Below are positions 1-62,016 of a stretch of 64,000 bases of DNA, piece by piece. Positions within the stretch are counted from its first letter, which is position 1; every line of letters begins with the position of its first letter. The notes under the pieces are model-generated. The model did no database searches. It had not been told where the DNA came from and was given only the letters and a program-made list of their open reading frames with translations. Position numbers and translations under genes: made by a program. The DNA is from Phoebastria nigripes (lineage: Eukaryota; Chordata; Aves; Procellariiformes; Diomedeidae): contig JAYKAV010002977.1 in the NCBI GenBank assembly GCA_035582835.1, positions 2,226,381 to 2,290,380 of the forward strand. The letters are read 5' to 3'.

Positions 1-173
1 GGATACAGCAGTTCCTTGTGGGAGTAGGGCGAGACCAGAAGAAGGTTTGCGGGAGGGGACATGGAAAATGAAAAGATTAGGTTAAGAGTTTAATGGGAGC
101 GGAACTGAATTTCACTGAAAAATTGTTCAGTATGTCATAACTATTCTTCTCTCTCTCCCCTTTTTCCCTTCAG

Positions 174-50354
<50,181 letters not shown>

Positions 50355-51329
50355 CAGGGACATTTGTAAATGCCTTGTGGAAGCCATGGGGTGCACACAC
50401 ACCTATAGTAGGTTCTGAAGCGAGTTCAGTGCCGCATCCCTGCCCTAGAAAAGACTAGCATGACTTCTAAAATACAAACCGTGGCTTGTCTTGTGGCCCA
50501 GCATAAGTCATCTGGACAGTAATCGCTTCCAGTATTTTTTTTCTAATTATATCCACAGATTGCTATATAATTTTTATTTGTAAGGAACGCTTTTACCTCT
50601 GACCATTTAATCTTTTTTGTTAACCACACGAGCAGTTTGGAATCCTGCATTTGATACTTGAGACGTCACTATAGCGCAGTGGCAAAATCTTTCTCCTCCC
50701 AAATCCGAGTGATCCAATAGAACTGAATTTGCACAATGAAACTTTTAAAAGTTGCATTTTTCATGATGACCCTTCACTTTAAACACACATACTAATTTTG
50801 AGCTCTGTCTTACAGATGCTGTCTTAGCAGTTTGCAAATCAATTTTGTTATTTCCATGGTTACTATATTCTATAAGCAATCAGTTTAGTAATTTTTGAGA
50901 GTTAAATACAATTCAGATATTTATGCTGGTGTATGAATGGCAAGATATTAGTCATTGCTTTGAAAAACACTGTTAACTTTTACAAATCAATAATTTGGAA
51001 TAATAAGGAATATAACAGTTCACTGTTCTCTTAAAGTATAATTCAGAAGCTAGTCATTTTTTATTATGCCCTGCGTGTCTTGTTAACAGTTCTTGATCTT
51101 GACATGGAAAAATGTGTAAAAATTGGTGGCTTGTGTAGAAGTCTCACCAGCATAAATTTTTGGAATTATTAATCTTTTTAAAGTTGGGGAATTTTTGCAT
51201 GTTTTATTCTTTTTCATGTATTTATATTTGGTCATGTTGTACTTTGAAGATACAATTAATGCTTAATTATCTTCATATATCTGAAGGATCTGAGACATTG
51301 ATGGCAATGTTTTGATACCTAAGTATGCC

Positions 51330-51335
51330 AATAAA
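51330..51335 (+). promoter_or_regulatory. AATAAA candidate proximal poly(A) signal, ATP11B
   Basis: Exact AATAAA about 1 kb after the stop codon, in the context gccaataaaaac. It would make a short-UTR transcript. Use is unproven. Confidence 0.4.
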
Positions 51336-54300
51336 AACAAATTGCACAGATGGAGCTTTGAATGGTACATCTTGCAGGTACATCTGCTGTCCCAGTATAA
51401 ACGCGTCTGCATGTTTGGGGCTGGGTAGCAACATTTGCCTGTTCATTCAGCTAGGATGACTAACCCTATTGGTTGTCTTTAGATGTGGGAGGTAAAATGG
51501 AGGTGCTGCCACCAGGGACAGCCGTAGAGCNTTGCCTTAGGTACGGCGATTTTTATGGCCAGAGCCTGGTAAAAATGCTGCTGCTTCTGGACCCTAGTTT
51601 GGGAACCCAGTTGGAAGTCAGTCTCTGACACTGAAGTCCCATCAATGATTGGAAGAATCTTCCTGTCAGGCAGTTAAAGATGTAAAGCTGCATATTAAAA
51701 TTATCTCTGGGTGGGATAAACAGTAAATCGAACACAGACTGTAAATAACACCTACAAGAACTCCTTCCATAAGGATGCGGTTAAGCGTTAGGATTTGGAC
51801 AAAACCAGTATTAGCTGCTTTCACCTTGCCTGCACAAGTTTCCGCTGTTGGCTTAAGTGCTGTCTCCCAAGCAAATTACATGGCAAATAACTTTTTATTT
51901 GATAATTCAGGCAGAGACATCCCACCCTCCTGGTATGACATCTCAGTGGGGCCTGGGCTGCTGCCAGAGGAGTGTATCCCTCTTGTAACGCTCATCCCAG
52001 ATTCTCCCGAGTTCCATGAGCTGCAGGAGAGGAAGTGTTCAAGAGGTCCCACTTTCCTTGTATCAAATGCTTCGGATGTTCCTTACCTATAAACAGCTCT
52101 GCTGNTAATTATTCTTGTTCATGACTTTAACTGGTAGTATTTCAGTTCTCCTCTTGGAACTTTATTTTTGCGTTAATGACTGGAAGCTTCACTAAACTGA
52201 AGGCTGCAGGTGCTGCGGGATTTTCAGGATCTCATTGTTCAAGGCAATGTTTGTGTAGTAAAGAAATTGTCGTTGCAACCTTGTTTAGAAACTCGCTGTG
52301 ACTTGAACGTGCAGTACGTGAGGTTTTTGTCCCACTGGCATAGATGAAGACCAGTTCACAAATTGATTAAGGAGCTCTAAAAATGAACTGTGAAACAGAA
52401 GAAACAGAATCAAAATGTAGCATACTTTCCTTTTAAAAAAAGTGCTTAATTCAGTGTTCATAGTTCATATCTGTATCATGCCTTCAGATGCCTAAGTGCA
52501 GTGAAGCTTAAGCTTGAAGATTTCAGCTGTACACTAGATCCCCACATCGAGTGTCCAGATGATTAAGAATCACTGAAAACTGAGTCTTGCATACTGCATG
52601 TAATAGGTGTTAACATGTGCCTCATCTGACTGCATATAGTTTGAAACCTGGTTCCTATGCGGAGGTGCAATAAACTGATTGTCATCTCTCCAGTCCCCAA
52701 GAAAACTTTTATCCAGATATGCAATAGTAACAAAATACACTTGGTTTTCACCCACTCCTGTAACTTTCTTTATATATCATATAATATTAAATCTGTTTTT
52801 AAAATGATGATTTTCTTCTAGTAGTTTCTCATTCTGAGAGTCTTCATACTGCCATGGATATCTAGGAAATAAAGATTTTTTTTTTTCTTTTTAAATATTC
52901 TAATCAGATATCTGCTGTTTACCTGTGTCTTTTATTTCGAAACCACAGTGTTTCACTTCTCAGAAGTACTTGTTTGTCCATGTCCACCATAGCATTCTAA
53001 TCATCCAGTCAGTTTGTGTGACCGTGTAACCTCATCGCTCTGTGTGGTTAGTGTATGTGTATTGAAATATAAACTGCGGCTAATTTTGTATAGTAGAAGG
53101 CAGAGGCTTTGATATACAACCCCGCTCCAAGCATTTAGATTGGCTCAGTACATACATGTATCTTGGCTTTAGCCACACAAATATGTTAATTGTATTTGCA
53201 CAAAAGCAGCACAGTCCTGTATTTGAAGAATAATTTGCGTTCATTATGTGTTTCTTTAAAACCTTCCATCTCCTCTTCTCCCTTTCCCCCTACTTTCCCT
53301 TTTCCCAGTGTTTGTAAGGTTACCGAAGAAACATGCATTTAAACAATTCAGGAAGAACTTAAGAATCCATCTGTCTGCCAAGGTATATTTTTCTATTTGC
53401 AGTAAATGTAAATCAGTAATTTCTCATTGAGTAAGGACGTAGAATTGGTTTGCATAAGACCAGGTTTTTTGGTCTGACAAATATTTTGGATGGAAGAAGT
53501 GACTGTGGTTTTGTACTGATGTCACAAATCTTTTAAAATTGCTCCTATTCAAGGAAGAAGGATTTTGTGTATTTCTTTGACGGCTAAAGTGTATGAAACC
53601 ATTCACTGTGCATTGGGTACAGTGTAGAATTCTTCATGAAGAAGACTGAACAAAATACAGCTAATTCAGCGTAACGCTAGCATTCATCTCTGATTTAGAG
53701 TGTGAATGGGTGAGGGAGAATTTGCCATAGAGAGGAAATGTTTTAGAATTACCTCTTAGCCTTGAAATCCGTAACGTATGGCGGAAAAGCCTATAGTAGA
53801 TGTTCTTGGTTAAAAGCAAGAGTGGTGTATAGTCACTTTACTATGCAGTGTCTCTGAAGAAGCACCTTCTCCGTAGCCACCTTCAGAACGGGATTGAGTT
53901 CTTGGCAGATTTTAGGTCTTGTTCTGTGAAAAATAGGGTTTGTTTTTGTTACTTAGAAAAACATAGTTTTAGTTGCCAAACTTACGCTTTTTAAAGGGTG
54001 CAGTGGAAAAGATTAAGTGGGAGGATGCTCTGACTTGTTTCACAAATTAAAATGTAAATATTCCGCTTAAAATATTCTGTATATTTTTTAAGGTTATGAG
54101 GGGGAGGGGGAACAAAAAAAAAAAACGTAAAGGAGGAATGCTGAAAACTTTGGCTTTACATTTTCAGAATTATTTCTTCTTTTCTAGCGCAAAAGATGAT
54201 TTCAGAAAAGATTATGCAACTTAGAATGTATATTAGGCAACTATAATTTCTTACTGGAAGCCTTTGGTAATACTTTCAAACACATGTTTTTTATGACAGT

Positions 54301-55137
54301 GTAACTTCTATATTGGAAAAAAAAAAATCTCATTTTCTAGTGTTAGAAAGTCTCAAAGCTGTAGTCTACATTATTTTTAATAGTTTTATCTGATATTTCT
54401 GTACTTCTAAATATTAGTGATTTTGGTGAAATTCAGTGTTCAAAAGTGCTCATCATAATGTGCTTCTGAACCGTTTATTTTGAGATTCTCTTTTTCTTGG
54501 TGTACAATACCTAGTAACTCTCACACCATCGTCACTGCACTCACCACTGCCTTGTTACACAGACATCGTTGTTTTGAAGGAGTTATTCCTAGAGCTGGGC
54601 GAACCGTTCTTTATGGACTAATTTTAGCCTTTTTTCTGTTCCCAAATTATTTCCCAGTTAGACTTTCTTCTTTGCAGAGCTGGTTTTTTTCTGTGAATGT
54701 TTTTATTGTTGGTTGTTTCGTATGTTCTTTGCTTCTGTTATTTACTTCCAGTGGCATGATTTGTCTATTGGAATGACTCAATTTATAACAGGAGGAGGAA
54801 AGATTGGACGCTCACGGCTGTAGCAACTCTTGCCGTCAATCGTCTTAGAAGTGCATTCGCATCGGTATTTGCAAGGCTGCTGCTTTCCGTAGATTTTTTT
54901 CCTTCTGCTAAATACTGCTCATCGAGGCATCAGAAATAACTCGACAGAGAGACCCTGTGTGCTGCCCAAGCTTCTGTGGCTTTCGTTAAAAGGAATGTTC
55001 TCATCACTTTGAAGTATTCGCCTTGCTCTAGCTGTTGCCACGCTATGATGTTGTATTACAATAAGTATATACAATTGTCATGGGTGTAGATACGACTTTT
55101 TTTTGTCGTTTCCAGTTTGTATAAATGCATAGACATG

Positions 55138-55143
55138 AATAAA
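55138..55143 (+). promoter_or_regulatory. AATAAA candidate distal poly(A) signal, ATP11B
   Basis: Exact AATAAA in the context gacatgaataaaaccag, with TG-rich sequence within 100 bp downstream. It is the most plausible distal end of ATP11B before the convergent DCUN1D1. Confidence 0.45.
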
Positions 55144-55165
55144 ACCAGAGGGGCCATGGGCTAAA

Positions 55166-57235
55166 GACCTCTACATGTAACATGAAGGGGAAAGAAATGA
55201 AATATGCTGCCGTTTATGACACAATGTGTGACTTGTCTGAAAGAAACCCTGAAATGCACCTAAATGGCCTGTGGTNTCTATCAATTTTTCCTTAGCAGTT
55301 TTAAAGGAAATTATTTCATACAGCAGTAGGTTCTCAACCTCTCTATATTTTTGGCAATGGGATAAAAGATAATCCATGGGGGCATATAGTTTAGCAAGGG
55401 GAAAATGGTTAAAAATGAGACTTGCTTTCAGCTATAAATAAGATACCATTATGGCAGCAAAGAATATATTTTTACAATTCCCAGTTATGGTCTTTTGAGA
55501 GCTGTCGGGTCCTATGCGTACAAAAATAATGAATCATCTGGACTCCTGGTTTTTTCACTGAAGGGCGATCAAGTTCTGCTTTTTTGAAGGAAAAAACTTG
55601 AATGATACCATCTCTGCAAGAAGTACCTTTTTAAAGATGTTGATCCTTAATTTTAGGCAAATAAGGGGCATTGACAACTGGAAACTGTAGCAATAATTAG
55701 TACAAAGAATTNTGGACCTCTGACACTGTGGCTGCCTCATTATTTTTGATTCTCTGACAGCGAGTCGGTGTGCTTGCTTATTGTACAGCTTGGTCAGTAG
55801 AAGTTGTTTTAAAAATGGTTTATGAAAACTATATTTATTAAATAAAAGGTTCACTTCTAGCTGAGTCATTGTTTTGATTATGTAAATGTTAGATGAAAAT
55901 ATGCCAGAGAAAAGCAAAGCTTGCTGCTCCATGTGCCCAGCATTGTTCAGGAGCAAGGCTGAAGATCCATTCCCAGCAGGCGTGCACATACAGTGCCTAT
56001 ACACGTAATGTGCGTGGCCACACACACACTGGGGGCAGTGTCCCTCCAGCAGCTGAGCTCAGTCAGTTGGCCCAGTAGCTCCTGCTCACTGTGGAGCCTA
56101 CCATGAGGTGTGCTTAGTGATGAATTCCAGCATGGGCTTNGTTCCTTCAACAGCAAAGGTAATGGAGCGTTCAGTTGGCTGCCCAGCCACAGCCTTGTCC
56201 TTGCCCCACACGACGTTTACAGCTCCATCATCTCGCAGGCTTCCTGGGCAGCTTCCTGGTCNTAATCTGATTTACAGGTTTATCACATTCTGACTCCTGC
56301 CAGTTGTCCTTTGAACTCTTAAAGGGAGGAGGGCTTGAAATGTTATACTCTGAAGACACAGCATTGAGTTTAGAAAGGAAACAGCTGTAATGTCATGTAG
56401 GCCATTCAAATTACAGTCAGGCAGCTTTTGTTAAATTGAGACCTTGAAGACCAGAAGCAGGGAGTTGATTTTTGTACCAGTTTAAAAGTGCCAGACTTAC
56501 AGGTGTGTGTTTAAACGGTCTTACTCATGCAGGTAACTTCTACATGTTGGTACTGAAACTCTCAGCTACTACAAAGCTAAGGCCTACTTCTGATAGGTAA
56601 GATTATAATTTCATCAAGTATTTCATGGTGTGGTCTACTCTTTGAGAGCTCAGAGGACTCAGAGCTCAGCACCACGGGTTTAAAAACCAAACATAGTCAG
56701 TGTATTATACTCGAATAAAATCTACAGAGACTTCTGGCAACAATATTTAAATAAAGCGTGAATGACAAAAGTTTATTAAATGCATTCTTAAAAAATTATA
56801 TCTTTCTTAAATAAGGATTTCTCAGTACGGACTTCATTGTAAAACAGTTTTGAAGCAAGTCATAAGTTACTTATTAACAGGTTGATCAATAAAAAAGTCA
56901 CTTTACTTATGTAAGGTAGTCTTCAACCATATTTAAACAAATGCACTGTGTGTGGTGTCTTCTTTCACATGCTAGGTAACGTCACTGCAGCATAGCTGGA
57001 AAAGATCAGCTCCGTTTTGTACTTCTAAACATTGAGAATAAGCAGTAGGCAAGGTGCTGCCACCATTCTTAGATTTCCGCCCCCCTCCGCCCCCAAAAAA
57101 ACAACTTGCCAATAAAGTATATTTTATGCAGAAGACAAGCATTCCATCCTCCTTTTTTTTTTTTTTCCCCCTGCTTAAAAGCACATTCTAGAAATGAGCC
57201 TTACAAATAATACACTGAAACAATGCATGAGAAGA
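55166..57235. other. Intergenic region between convergent ATP11B and DCUN1D1
   Basis: About 2 kb between the likely 3' ends of the two genes. A further AATAAA lies at 55841-55846 on the plus strand, and TTTATT at 56772-56777 could be a more distal minus-strand poly(A) signal. A GC-richer island at about 55900-56270 contains a protein-like minus-strand open frame of uncertain origin. Otherwise I see nothing. Confidence 0.55.
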
Positions 57236-57261
57236 CTTAGTCATGGCAATTTCACTGGAGC

Positions 57262-57267
57262 TTTATT
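57262..57267 (-). promoter_or_regulatory. Candidate poly(A) signal of DCUN1D1
   Basis: Minus-strand AATAAA in the context ggcaataaagctcc. Its position, about 2.8 kb beyond the stop, fits a long 3' UTR. Use is unproven. Confidence 0.4.
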
Positions 57268-59713
57268 GCCTCTGTTGGTAATGAGAGGGATTGTAAGGAG
57301 TTACATTTGAACTTACAGAGATATGTAAATGATGGTTTTTTACTAAATATAATCTCGAGATTAAGTGTTTTATATCAGGGCACTTCTAATTTTGTACATA
57401 TTTAATGTATAAAAACAGGTTACAAACTTGATGTTCACCTCCTCTTTTTTCTTGACATTTGGCAAAATTAAATTGATCCATTTAAGGGGAGATCATCAAA
57501 TTGGAGACATAAGCACTTACGAATTAAAGCAATCCAAGTAAGCAACTGTCTGCATTCTTAAAAAAAAAGAAAAACCACACAAGTATATAAAGGAAAAAAC
57601 ACATGGCCACATCTGAGCACGTTTCAATACAAAATATTCCCTGTAACCAGGCATTTTGTCCTTAGAACTAACACCCTGTTAAATCAATGTTTCTTTCAAC
57701 TTCAGTCACTCATTTTGAAAAACTTTTTAGATGCCATCATAGCACAAATAACCCTTTTCTGCAACATAATTAGTCAAAGTTTTATGTATTTCTTTATAAT
57801 TACACAGTAATTATAAGCATGTAGTACCAAACTGATGACAACACTATTTTGTTGAAAAGATCTTGCATTCAAAAGGAATATTCTTTAAAACACCACGGCA
57901 TTACGCCACTACCCAATCTCAGACTTTTTTGAGGGACAAGTCTGTACTGGGATAAAAAGCAAGTCAGTTCTCCTCTCCAAACACAGCATACTTGAGCTAA
58001 TCAATCTGAAACTGTACCAAAACCCTCAAGACAGAAAACAGCACGCATAGATACCTTGTAGAGCTTTTTTCCACCCCCCCCGTAAGTTCAAGTCCCCATT
58101 TATATTTACACAAAATTGAGAAAGGAAATACTGAAAGCAGCAAAACACACATTTTTTTTGGCATAGCCAATTCCAGTAGCTGGAGAAAGTTTGCAATGGT
58201 TTTGTGGAACTGTATTCTTGAAATAAACGCACAATCGGATTTTCTTCAAAGAGCACTGCTTTAAGGGGAGCTAGCCTTATGGTCAACTTCAGAGAATACA
58301 AATAAAAATTTTTTAGCAGTTTAATAGTCAATTTTTTCCTAAAAGACTTTTAGCATCTGCATAAAAGTGTTCTGCTGTTTAGTGCAAGTACCAATTACTC
58401 ATTTCAAAAATAATTCTGGCCTTAGCATGAGACTATTTAGAGCATGGACTTAAACCTCTATCCTTACTTCTAACTATAGTTTTTCCTGGAGCTTGGTATT
58501 TTCCAGCTTGTTTTACAGAGTAGTAGTTATCAAATCTCTTCACAAGTAACTAAAAGTGAGGAGTCGAAGACCATGTTTAGCACAAAAGCAGCTCGAGAGC
58601 TCTTGTAATATTAAAAATAAAGAAGAATCACATCTGATAAAACCTGTTTTTGAACAAAACAAATGATTTCGTTAAATGCAGTAAGACAATAAGAAGTAGT
58701 GATGGATCAACAAAATAATTTAAGCAAACAAAGCCAGTGTAGTATTTTATATCTGATCTGTGCTTGTTTGGGAAAGCTTTACTCTTAATTTCTGTATTTG
58801 GCAACCACAGCGATATGTCAATTTAAGGAAAACTCAACAAAATAATTAAAAAATGGGTGTCATCCATAATGGCAGTACCTATATGTTATAAAGATTTAAC
58901 TTACTTCTCAGGATAATGGCTTCAAAACCTAGATTCACATCAAACTCACCAGCTTCTTGTACAACAGGGCCATTTGTTTCGTCATACCTCAACCATAAAA
59001 ATTCCATGTCTCAATTTAAAATACTGTATTGTGTAGCAAACATTTAAGACACAAATTCAGTATATTCAAGTTTTAGATTTCCACAGAAATGAAAAACCTT
59101 TCTTTGACAGACAGATAAGCATTTCAAAACTGTAATGAAATTTGATTTCTTAGATAATAACCTAGAGAATATTAGATTCTATCATGACGCACACAGCTTA
59201 TCTCAATGACGCTCACTGAAGGCTGACTATAACATTAAACACGGGTGCTTTAAGTGCACAGTAGTTGTGTCGTACTTCCAACTGTTCTCACAGTCAGTTG
59301 ATGTACAATCAAACCATTCAGATAGGCACCTAGATACCCCAGTATCAACAACCTTGGGTTTTCTTGGTTATTTCTGTAATTGTTTTTACCAGATACTCAA
59401 ACTCACTTGGACGATACCTGTACTTTTCCAGAAAAGGAAGGGGGAANAAAAAAAAAAAAAAAAAAAAAATCGGACCCAGTACACTTAAATATATCACTCT
59501 TACAGGAAGTGCTATCAATACAGTCTTTGCAACTAGCCCCAAGTGTATATTTAAGGATCTTTTAAAAATCGTTTTGATGTTGATCTGTATAATTCAGATG
59601 CCATACAACAGTTGTCTGATGATGACCAGCATTGTGCTTTATGTGAAACCAGAAACCTCAAAATAATTATAAAGCTTCTAGGACTTATGGGAGATGAAAC
59701 CAGGGTGGTCCAC

Positions 59714-59714
<1 letters not shown>

Positions 59715-59760
<46 letters not shown>
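59715..59760. repeat. Poly-A tract (A46)
   Basis: Forty-six consecutive A on the plus strand, T46 in the DCUN1D1 transcript direction, about 250 bp past the stop codon. No retroelement body is recognisable beside it. Confidence 0.9.
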
Positions 59761-59763
<3 letters not shown>

Positions 59764-60011
59764 ATGATGAAATCCACAATGTTGGAATTTTAACGGGCAA
59801 GAGTGGTCCAGACTAGAAGAAAAGCCCAAACCACCAGTAGAAGAATGAAATATGATATGGTCCAAGATGTATCCTTAAAGGTTTGTCTCAACCCTCAGCC
59901 ATATTGTGAGGATTGATCTTCAGTTCAGTCCAGCCAGCAGAAATTGACTGTGCAATTTTCCATTTCAGGTATTTGTACAGACTATGTACACTCTAGAAGG
60001 GTCCTTTAGTG

Positions 60012-60091
60012 CTACACTGTCGTACTTTTTGTCCCAGCAATTTGAGGGCGTGCAAATTCCACAAAGTCATCAATAAGAACTGGCCATGCCC
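60012..60091 (-). CDS. DCUN1D1: DCUN1D1 last coding exon
   Basis: Two bases plus 25 codons and a TAG stop (plus strand cta at 60012-60014). It encodes (G)[19 protein letters not shown], then TKSTTV. The acceptor on the minus strand is ttttttcttttag. Confidence 0.97.
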
Positions 60092-62016
60092 CTAAAAGAA
60101 AAAAAAGACCAGAACATAAGAACTCAGTTCAACAAGGCATTCTTTTTAAAGCTTCAGATCTAAACAAGTTATTTACTTTCCAGTGTTAACTAGGCATAGT
60201 TTCAAGCAAAAAATTGTAGTTCGATTTTCTTGCTTGAAATTTAAGAGCTGGTTAAAGATTTCTACTTCCTTTAAACCCAGTTAATACACATCCCTTTCAA
60301 GGGTCGTACTTCCTTCATCTTCCTGACCAAAAAAAAGAAGAAAAAAAAAGCTGACAAAAATTCTAGCTTAAAACTGTCCTGGTTTTGGCACCAGAACTTG
60401 ATCTCCAGGATGGCAATAGCTGCTTAAAAAATGTTGAACATTGGATGAAGCAGTCTATGCTGTAAAGAGCAGCATATCTTAACATTCTACAGCATTTACT
60501 GCTCACAATTTGATTTTGTATGAATGCAATGCTTATCTGTTACAATCAGCATACTTAGCCATACCTGAAAACAACAAAATGCACTCTGATAGCCAGCAAT
60601 ATAGTATAACACCCTAGAAGGCTGGTATTACACTATATATACTCTTCCGTATTCCTTATCAAGAGGTAGTTAAAATGAGTATCAATATTTTACATACAGG
60701 CAGCCATATCCAAAGAGGTCCCCAGTCACGTGCACGATGGTCATGTGAAGGTTAAAAATAACTGTGGGCTGGTTTCCCCCCCCCTTAAAATATTTTTATT
60801 CCAAATCATTAAACATGTTTTCTGCCTTTAATCTTTCTAAACTACATTGATTTATTGTGGGCAGCAGCCCATTTGGCTCAATGATAAGGGTATGAGAACT
60901 GTCCATAATTATTAAATAAAGTTGTAGAAGTTTGCTCCCCTCTGCTCTGGAAGTATCAGAAGTTTACAGTTTCCTCCACTCTCTGAACTGATCTGCCGCC
61001 AACGATTGAAGGTAATTAGCTGTTCTTGGCTACAGATGGACTGGAAGAGGAAAGATCAATACAAAAGTTTACAAGAAACACATTTGGTAGGAAATAACTT
61101 ATGTTTAGTAATCCCTGTATGCTGCCAGCTTCACTTTAATATTATTACATGTCCAATCTTCACATAAACTGAAGCAACCAAACTTAAAAAATATTCTCAG
61201 CTAAGAAATGCAATAACCAGAGGACCCTATGAAGAAATGCACAGGCCATGAATCAGTTACTTAGTTGAAGATGCCAAGAACTGCGCTGACACAGAATCTG
61301 TGTTTTTTAAATGGAGCAATATCAGGGTTTGTCTCAATAATAAAGAATTAGTATCTGAGCTCAGACAGAAGAAAAAAAGAAAAGGTATTTAAGAAAGTTT
61401 CAGCATTTCTTTTTTAAACCTGCAGTAATAAACAGATGATAACAACATGCATTAAAGTAGCTCTAACTGGACTTTAGATCATCAGCGATATTCTAATTAT
61501 CCTGTTATTAGACAGCTGTGCCAAAGCAGATACACAGTAATAAATGTAGCANAAAACACAGTTAGAAGTTAATGAAAGAAAATGGAAATGTTTACCTTCC
61601 TCATCATAGTTAGACATATCATCTGCTATCATTGTACTAAAGTCTAGAAGAAGGTTCCAGGTATCCTTAGGAATTGATCTTTTATGATGTTCCTATTTGG
61701 AGGGGTGGAAAATTTATATTTAAAAAAAAAAAATAAATTAAAAACCCTTATACACATTCATTTTTACTGTCTTGGACACATCCATANCCCCAAAACATAT
61801 TTCTCTTGTACACACTGCGAAGTGCAGTATCTGGGTCAAAACAGTCTATTTCATCTACTCAATAATTTAAGCGTATTTATCTTCCAAGTTTTGAAATTAC
61901 TGCAGTCCAGTTTATGTAAAGATTTAAACTTACCAACAAAAATTTGTTCCACAAGTCTAGAAATTTAAATCTTCCATTAAGTACTAAATTCCAGTAGGCA
62001 ATGGCCATTTCTAAAT
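60012..62016 (-). CDS. DCUN1D1: DCUN1D1, DCN1-like protein 1 (C-terminal 86 residues, 5' partial)
   Basis: Three terminal coding exons on the minus strand: 61934-62016, 61596-61692 and 60012-60091, all with AG/GT borders and consistent phases. DCUN1D1 (also SCCRO) promotes NEDD8 transfer to cullins: its C-terminal PONY (potentiating neddylation) domain binds the cullin WHB region and the N-acetylated E2 UBC12. The visible 86 residues are the C-terminal half of the PONY domain: (D)[59 protein letters not shown] and (G)[19 protein letters not shown] with TKSTTV at the end. The [12 protein letters not shown] and DDFVE stretches hold the acidic residues known in yeast Dcn1 for cullin binding. As I recall the human protein, this part is identical. 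The upstream exons, N-terminal UBA-like domain and promoter lie beyond the right edge. Confidence 0.97.
60092..61595 (-). other. DCUN1D1: DCUN1D1 last intron
   Basis: Intron of 1.5 kb, AT-rich, with short A-rich runs (for example near 60330-60350). I see nothing else in it. Confidence 0.75.
61596..61692 (-). CDS. DCUN1D1: DCUN1D1 penultimate coding exon
   Basis: Thirty-two codons plus one base, minus-strand acceptor ccaaatag and donor gtaaac. It encodes [20 protein letters not shown], then [12 protein letters not shown]. This is the core of the PONY domain's cullin-binding surface. Confidence 0.97.
61934..62016 (-). CDS. DCUN1D1: DCUN1D1 antepenultimate coding exon
   Basis: Two bases plus 27 codons, minus-strand acceptor aatattacag and donor gtaagt. 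It encodes (D)[20 protein letters not shown], then LWNKFLL. The phase matches the next exon. Confidence 0.97.

Larger units (their letters stand above)
50355..55165 (+). other. ATP11B: Probable ATP11B 3' untranslated region
   Basis: About 4.8 kb of AT-rich sequence after the ATP11B stop with no further splice-supported coding exon. Candidate poly(A) signals AATAAA occur at 51330-51335, 52669-52674, 52868-52873 and 55138-55143. The last one, with a TG-rich stretch downstream near 55222, gives a 3' UTR length in line with the long UTR I recall for the mammalian gene. The end is inferred, not observed. Confidence 0.5.
57236..60011 (-). other. DCUN1D1: Probable DCUN1D1 3' untranslated region
   Basis: About 2.8 kb downstream (minus strand) of the DCUN1D1 stop. 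A minus-strand AATAAA (plus TTTATT at 57262-57267) is a plausible poly(A) signal that sets the end near 57240. The region contains a T46 tract on the minus strand (plus A46 at 59715-59760) and a second A-rich tract at about 59445-59469. The end point is inferred. Confidence 0.5.

Noticed and set aside
55555..56025. 156-codon minus-strand open frame between the genes
   Set aside because: It crosses an N, has no recognisable domain and overlaps AT-rich sequence with A/T runs. It is most likely chance.
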